In this document: piece after piece, positions 13,424-16,654 of the stretch
How the letters are laid out: each line of letters opens with the position of its first letter
How positions within the stretch are numbered: position 1 is the first letter of the stretch
Assembly: GCA_017694255.1 (NCBI GenBank)
Contig: JADINC010000010.1
Span: 1-16,654 of the forward strand
Source of the DNA: Candidatus Enterousia avistercoris
Lineage (GTDB): Bacteria; Pseudomonadota; Alphaproteobacteria; Rs-D84
Length of the DNA stretch: 16,654 nucleotides
Direction of reading: 5' to 3'
Program-made: the position numbers and the translations under genes
The notes under the pieces: model-generated
Databases searched by the model: none
What the model was told of the DNA's origin: nothing
The model's input: only the letters and a program-made list of their open reading frames with translations

Positions 13424-15021
13424 TGATTAAATATTTAATACGATTAATATTTGCAGCGCTTTTTCTAGCGGTCCCGGCCATGTCTGCGCATTCGGCAGAA
13501 ATGGTGAACGTTGAATATATTCACCAGTATTTGAACGCACGCTGGGGGATTGATTTACCATATAACCCAGAGTTGAAAAATCCAAAGGTTGCGGCAAATA
13601 TGGAATACCTGCTGACCGTGGTGGATATTGCAAACGAATACCTGAATGGTGAAAAAACGACCAGCTATGGCACGGGCGAATATGCAACTAAATTGGCGGC
13701 GGATACGATTGCCACGAATACCGCGATTGACTCTCTGGTTCATGGCCCCAGTTTTTATATAACAACAACCCCCGACACAACCGAATTTGAAATCAGAATA
13801 TCTGCCAGTGGTAATTTTACAATTGATTGGGGCGATGGTAAACGTGAACCCTTTTTAAACACCAAGGTACTTTCTCATACCTACGCATCGCCCGGCGAAT
13901 ATACCATTCAATTATCTGGCCGTGCAACAAATTATGCTTCTTCATTTGGCCTGCCTTCTTCTGTGATAAATTTTTCGAACAAACAAAATATAGCCAGTAT
14001 ATCTGGAAAATTGGGTAGAATATTCCCAACATTAGAAAACAAAAACCCAACGTTCTATAAATTATTCCAGGACGCTACTAATTTAACATCAATCCCCGAA
14101 GATTTATTTGACGGCATTGAAACAAGTCCATATGTGGGCATAGGTACATTTATGTTTGCTAGTGCCTTTAGAAACACCGGAATAACCAGCATTCCGGGCA
14201 AATTATTCTCTGGGATAACGTCAACGGCTAATAACATGTTTGATTTTACATTCTCAGATACCCCCATAACCAGTATCCCAGAAAACCTATTTGCAAATTT
14301 AACAGAAGCCAGCAGTCCCAGTGTATTTCAAGGAACTTTTTGGGGAACAAACATAACCAGTATCCCATCGGGATTATTTGCTAATCTTCGGGGTCGAATT
14401 GGCGGTCAGGCATTTTATGCAACATTTACAGATTGCAAATCATTACAAAGTATACCCGAAGACTTATTCGCCAGCATTTCCAGCGCGCCAGCCACCAGCA
14501 TGTTCGTACAAACATTTGCTGGCACAGGCATAACATCTATCCCAGAAAACTTATTTTCCACAATTCGTGGTGCACCTGCCAGCACTATGTTTGCCAGCAC
14601 ATTTAGTGGCACAAATATAACCAGTATCCCGTCCGGTTTATTTGCTGGAATTTCTGGCGCCCCAAATTATAATATGTTTCAAAACACGTTCAGCAACTGC
14701 AAATCACTAAAAAACATCCCGGCAGACTTGTTTGCGGGTATTTCCGGCGCCCCAGAATCAGCCATGTTTGACGGCACATTCCAAAATTGCACATCACTAG
14801 AAAGCATCCCAGAAAATCTTTTTGCTGGCATATCTGGTTCCGCAGCCAGCCATATGTTCAGCAACACATTTTCTGGCTGTACGTCTTTGACCGGACCGTC
14901 GGCGCGGATAGGTGGGCAATACCTGTACGAAATCTGGCCAGATATTGACTATAATACAAACACTTACTCTGACGCAACCGGTCTGTCGGATTATGAACAA
15001 ATCCCAGCAAATTGGAAATAA
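13423..15021 (+). CDS. Secreted PKD-like and leucine-rich-repeat surface protein
   Basis: A 532-residue secreted protein, probably surface-bound and involved in binding, by analogy with BspA-like proteins. It has a signal peptide (about 1-24, ending PAMSAHS before AE), an N-terminal region of unknown fold (25-110), a PKD-like beta-sandwich (about 120-170) with FTIDWGDGK (132-140), SHTY (151-154) and GEYTIQLSG (158-166), then nine leucine-rich repeats of 28-33 residues (221-488). The repeat consensus is ITSIPxxLFAGISGAP, then xxxMFxxTFxxC/GTxx. Endings alternate between GTN/GTG and CKS/CTS types. A C-terminal cap (489-532) contains YLYEIWPD and ATGLSDY...IPANWK, which I recall as a conserved end in gut LRR proteins. 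No membrane anchor or sorting motif was seen, so attachment is unknown. The start shares a base with the preceding stop codon. Confidence 0.85.
   Translation: MIKYLIRLIFAALFLAVPAMSAHSAEMVNVEYIHQYLNARWGIDLPYNPELKNPKVAANMEYLLTVVDIANEYLNGEKTTSYGTGEYATKLAADTIATNTAIDSLVHGPSFYITTTPDTTEFEIRISASGNFTIDWGDGKREPFLNTKVLSHTYASPGEYTIQLSGRATNYASSFGLPSSVINFSNKQNIASISGKLGRIFPTLENKNPTFYKLFQDATNLTSIPEDLFDGIETSPYVGIGTFMFASAFRNTGITSIPGKLFSGITSTANNMFDFTFSDTPITSIPENLFANLTEASSPSVFQGTFWGTNITSIPSGLFANLRGRIGGQAFYATFTDCKSLQSIPEDLFASISSAPATSMFVQTFAGTGITSIPENLFSTIRGAPASTMFASTFSGTNITSIPSGLFAGISGAPNYNMFQNTFSNCKSLKNIPADLFAGISGAPESAMFDGTFQNCTSLESIPENLFAGISGSAASHMFSNTFSGCTSLTGPSARIGGQYLYEIWPDIDYNTNTYSDATGLSDYEQIPANWK
14083..14898 (+). 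repeat. Nine in-frame leucine-rich repeats
   Basis: Tandem coding repeats of about 84-99 bases. They are well conserved as protein (SIPxxLFAGISGAP and MFxxTF) but differ at many synonymous sites, so the array looks old and kept by selection rather than a fresh tandem duplication. The last three repeats are the most alike. Confidence 0.85.
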
Positions 15022-15048
15022 AAAACATATAACAACCACAACACAAAA

Positions 15049-15070
15049 ATACGGTATAATAATACCGTAT
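15049..15070. promoter_or_regulatory. Perfect inverted repeat upstream of the rplM promoter
   Basis: ATACGGTAT (15049-15057) and ATACCGTAT (15062-15070) are exact reverse complements around AATA. The element ends nine bases before the -35 box of rplM. It may be an operator for a dimeric regulator, or a weak AT-rich terminator of the upstream locus, since CAAATTTTCTT follows. Confidence 0.45.
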
Positions 15071-15079
15071 CAAATTTTC

Positions 15080-15108
15080 TTGACTTTTCTGGGGCATTAC
15101 GGCATAAT
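15080..15108 (+). promoter_or_regulatory. rplM-rpsI promoter
   Basis: TTGACT (15080-15085) and CATAAT (15103-15108) each match five of six consensus bases with a 17-base spacer. The start would be near 15115, leaving a leader of about 26 bases with AAAAAGG (15126-15132) as ribosome binding site. Confidence 0.8.
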
Positions 15109-15140
15109 AGCACCGCTAAATTAATAAAAAGGTAAAAATT

Positions 15141-15614
15141 ATGGCAGCGACAAAATCGTTAAAAAAATGCGAATTAGATGCTAAATGGTATCTGATTGAC
15201 GCAACCGATTGCACGCTGGGGCGTTTGGCGGCATTTGCTGCGAACATCCTGCGTGGCAAGAACAAGCCAACATGGACACCAAACATGGACTGTGGCGATC
15301 ATGTTATCATTATAAACGCGGCAAAGGTTGCATTGTCTGGGAAAAAGGCTGATAAAACAAAATTCTTTTGGCATTCCCTGTGGACTGGCAGCACCAAAGA
15401 ACGCACATTGGGTCAAATGCGTAATGAAAAACCAGAAAAATTGGTTACAAACGCGGTAAAGCGTATGATGGGCCGTCGTACGGCGGTTGCATTGGCAAAC
15501 AAACGCTTGACTAAATTACATGTATACGCGGGCGCCGAACACAAACATGCCGCCCAAAACCCAATCGTTATTGACTTTGCGGGTATGAACCGTAAAAACA
15601 AAAGGGGCGAATAA
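15141..15614 (+). CDS. rplM: 50S ribosomal protein L13
   Basis: L13 binds 23S rRNA early in assembly of the large ribosomal subunit. The 157-residue protein has the family hallmarks: WYLIDATDCTLGRLA (16-30), NMDCGDHVIIINA (48-60), and VKRMMGRR followed by the LHVYAGAEHKHAAQNP block. Length is normal for alphaproteobacterial L13. Its stop codon shares one base with the rpsI ATG (TAATG), and rplM-rpsI is the standard ribosomal protein pair. Confidence 0.98.
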   Translation: MAATKSLKKCELDAKWYLIDATDCTLGRLAAFAANILRGKNKPTWTPNMDCGDHVIIINAAKVALSGKKADKTKFFWHSLWTGSTKERTLGQMRNEKPEKLVTNAVKRMMGRRTAVALANKRLTKLHVYAGAEHKHAAQNPIVIDFAGMNRKNKRGE

Positions 15615-16105
15615 TGACAGAAACAAAAAAGACTGCAACAAAAACAGCAGCAAAAACAACTAAAAAAGCGGCCCCTGCAAAAGCCACATCAAAAACAGCG
15701 GTCGCAGATATAAAGTTAACAAACGCAACATATGCAACTGGCAAACGCAAAGATTCTGTTGCACGCGTATATTTGGTTGCGGGCCGTGGCCAGATTACTG
15801 TTAACGGCACACCTGTGAACGAATATTTTCGTCGCCCAGTGTTACAGATGATTATTGCCCAGCCGTTTGGCATTACAAAACGCGAAACTGCATATGATGT
15901 TCACGCATTTGTTGCTGGTGGTGGACTGTCCGGCCAGGCTGGCGCATTAAAGCACGGCATTTCCAAAGCATTGGAAAAAATTGAACCAGATTTACGTAAA
16001 ACGTTAAAATCTGCTGGGTTCTTGACCCGCGACAGCCGTGTTGTTGAACGTAAACACTTTGGTCGTCACAAAGCACGTCGTTCAACCCAGTTCAGCAAAC
16101 GTTAA
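15614..16105 (+). CDS. rpsI: 30S ribosomal protein S9
   Basis: S9 is a small-subunit protein whose C-terminal tail reaches the P-site tRNA. The core (about 36-163) carries ATGKRKDSVARVYL, the GGGLSGQAGALKHGISKAL block, and the conserved end QFSKR with its terminal arginine. Ahead of the core is a Lys/Ala/Thr-rich extension of about 34 residues, which makes the protein 163 residues against about 130 in E. coli; such tails are common in Alphaproteobacteria. Translation is coupled to rplM through a one-base overlap. Confidence 0.98.
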   Translation: MTETKKTATKTAAKTTKKAAPAKATSKTAVADIKLTNATYATGKRKDSVARVYLVAGRGQITVNGTPVNEYFRRPVLQMIIAQPFGITKRETAYDVHAFVAGGGLSGQAGALKHGISKALEKIEPDLRKTLKSAGFLTRDSRVVERKHFGRHKARRSTQFSKR

Positions 16106-16124
16106 TATTTTGTTTGCGAATCAA

Positions 16125-16152
16125 AAAAAATCCGCCAAATGGCGGATTTTTT
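16125..16152. terminator. Terminator after rpsI
   Basis: TCCGCC (16131-16136) and GGCGGA (16141-16146) pair around AAAT, and flanking A and T runs lengthen the stem and supply the T-tract. It ends the rplM-rpsI transcript. Confidence 0.9.
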
Positions 16153-16171
16153 ATTTTATTAAAATTGTGTA

Positions 16172-16199
16172 TTGCGTTTATAAAAAAACTGTGTATAAT
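16172..16199 (+). promoter_or_regulatory. Candidate tig promoter
   Basis: TATAAT (16194-16199) is a perfect -10 box; TTGCGT (16172-16177), 16 bases upstream, is a weak -35 box. The start would be near 16206. Confidence 0.65.
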
Positions 16200-16233
16200 C
16201 ATTCGGCAATTCATATTTTTAATGGGGAAAACA

Positions 16234-16654
16234 ATGTTTAAAAAAGAAAAAATCAAAGATTTGCATTATTCAATCAGCGGTGTAATTTCCGCCGATGAAT
16301 TACAGGCCGCGGCCGATAAAATTCTGGCCGAATATGGTAAAAAGGCAAAAATGCCAGGATTCCGCCCAGGACACATTCCATTATCAATCTTGCGCCAGAA
16401 ATACAATGCATCTGCAATGGGCGAAGCAATTGATAAATTAATGAACCAGGATTTAAACGATTATGTCGCGGATAAAAAAATCCGTTTGGCGGGCGCACCA
16501 CGCGCAGACCTGGGGAAATGGGAAATTGGCCAAGACGCGGAATATTCGCTGGAATTTGATATACTGCCAACATTGCCGGCAATTGATTTAGAAAAATTCA
16601 CAGTTGTCAAAAAAACAACCAAACTGAACGAATCCGAAGTTGACCAGGCAATTG
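16234..16654 (+). CDS. tig: Trigger factor, N-terminal part (runs off the right edge)
   Basis: Trigger factor is the ribosome-bound chaperone and peptidyl-prolyl isomerase that receives nascent chains at the tunnel exit. The 140 complete codons here cover the ribosome-binding domain. They include the signature GFRPGHIP (42-49; GFRKGKVP in E. coli), which contacts ribosomal protein L23, followed by LSILRQKYN and the helix EAIDKLMNQDLNDYV. A GGGGA Shine-Dalgarno sequence (16224-16228) fits the ATG at 16234. The isomerase and C-terminal chaperone domains lie beyond the window. In Alphaproteobacteria clpP and clpX often follow. Confidence 0.96.
   Translation, partial: MFKKEKIKDLHYSISGVISADELQAAADKILAEYGKKAKMPGFRPGHIPLSILRQKYNASAMGEAIDKLMNQDLNDYVADKKIRLAGAPRADLGKWEIGQDAEYSLEFDILPTLPAIDLEKFTVVKKTTKLNESEVDQAI

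Noticed and set aside
13223..13500. Frameshift splitting one gene into the small secreted protein and the repeat protein
   Set aside because: The second gene has its own full signal peptide directly at its start, so the two are separate genes with a TAATG junction, although a truncated ancestor of the first remains possible.
14083..14898. Regularly spaced repeats considered as a CRISPR array
   Set aside because: The repeats are in frame, code for leucine-rich repeats and diverge at synonymous sites; no identical direct repeats with unique spacers are present.

Overview
The window looks like the chromosome of a moderately AT-rich alphaproteobacterium with a compact, probably host-associated genome. 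This rests on the alphaproteobacterial form of the housekeeping proteins (DnaE with an HLRVHS/TDTN polymerase-histidinol-phosphatase region, RsmH with DATFGAGGYS, S9 with a Lys/Ala-rich N-terminal tail, the ruvB-ybgC-tolQRA order), on tightly packed genes, and on a secreted leucine-rich-repeat protein of a kind I associate with uncultured gut Alphaproteobacteria (the RF32-like lineage). The lineage is inferred from memory of the families; no search was run.

Layout. On the minus strand at the left lie dnaE (DNA polymerase III alpha) and, one base after its stop, the start of rsmH (16S rRNA methyltransferase), which runs off the left edge. Divergent from dnaE is a stretch of about 150 bases with a promoter-like element, several hairpins and a Rho-independent terminator. 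It sits directly before a small XRE-type DNA-binding protein gene that has no room for a promoter of its own. The arrangement looks like a transcription attenuator or a structured small RNA and is the most interesting signal here. After it come a dispersed palindromic repeat flanked by two related hairpins and a bidirectional terminator.

From 8388 down to 4596 on the minus strand runs one envelope/repair operon: a COG2945-like alpha/beta hydrolase (nucleophile serine apparently lost), ruvB, ybgC, an unusually short tolQ, tolR and tolA. TolQ, TolR and TolA form the inner-membrane proton-driven part of the Tol-Pal system; tolB and pal do not follow.

From 8500 rightward on the plus strand runs a second operon: a cysteine-containing exported protein of unknown function, an OmpR-like response regulator with a shortened DNA-binding domain, its EnvZ-like histidine kinase, and argS, closed by a strong terminator. 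Next, behind its own promoter, comes a two-gene surface locus: a 66-residue secreted peptide whose stop overlaps the start of a 532-residue secreted protein with a PKD-like domain and nine leucine-rich repeats. The right end holds rplM-rpsI with promoter and terminator, and the start of tig (trigger factor) behind its own promoter. No tRNA, rRNA, insertion sequence or CRISPR array was recognised.
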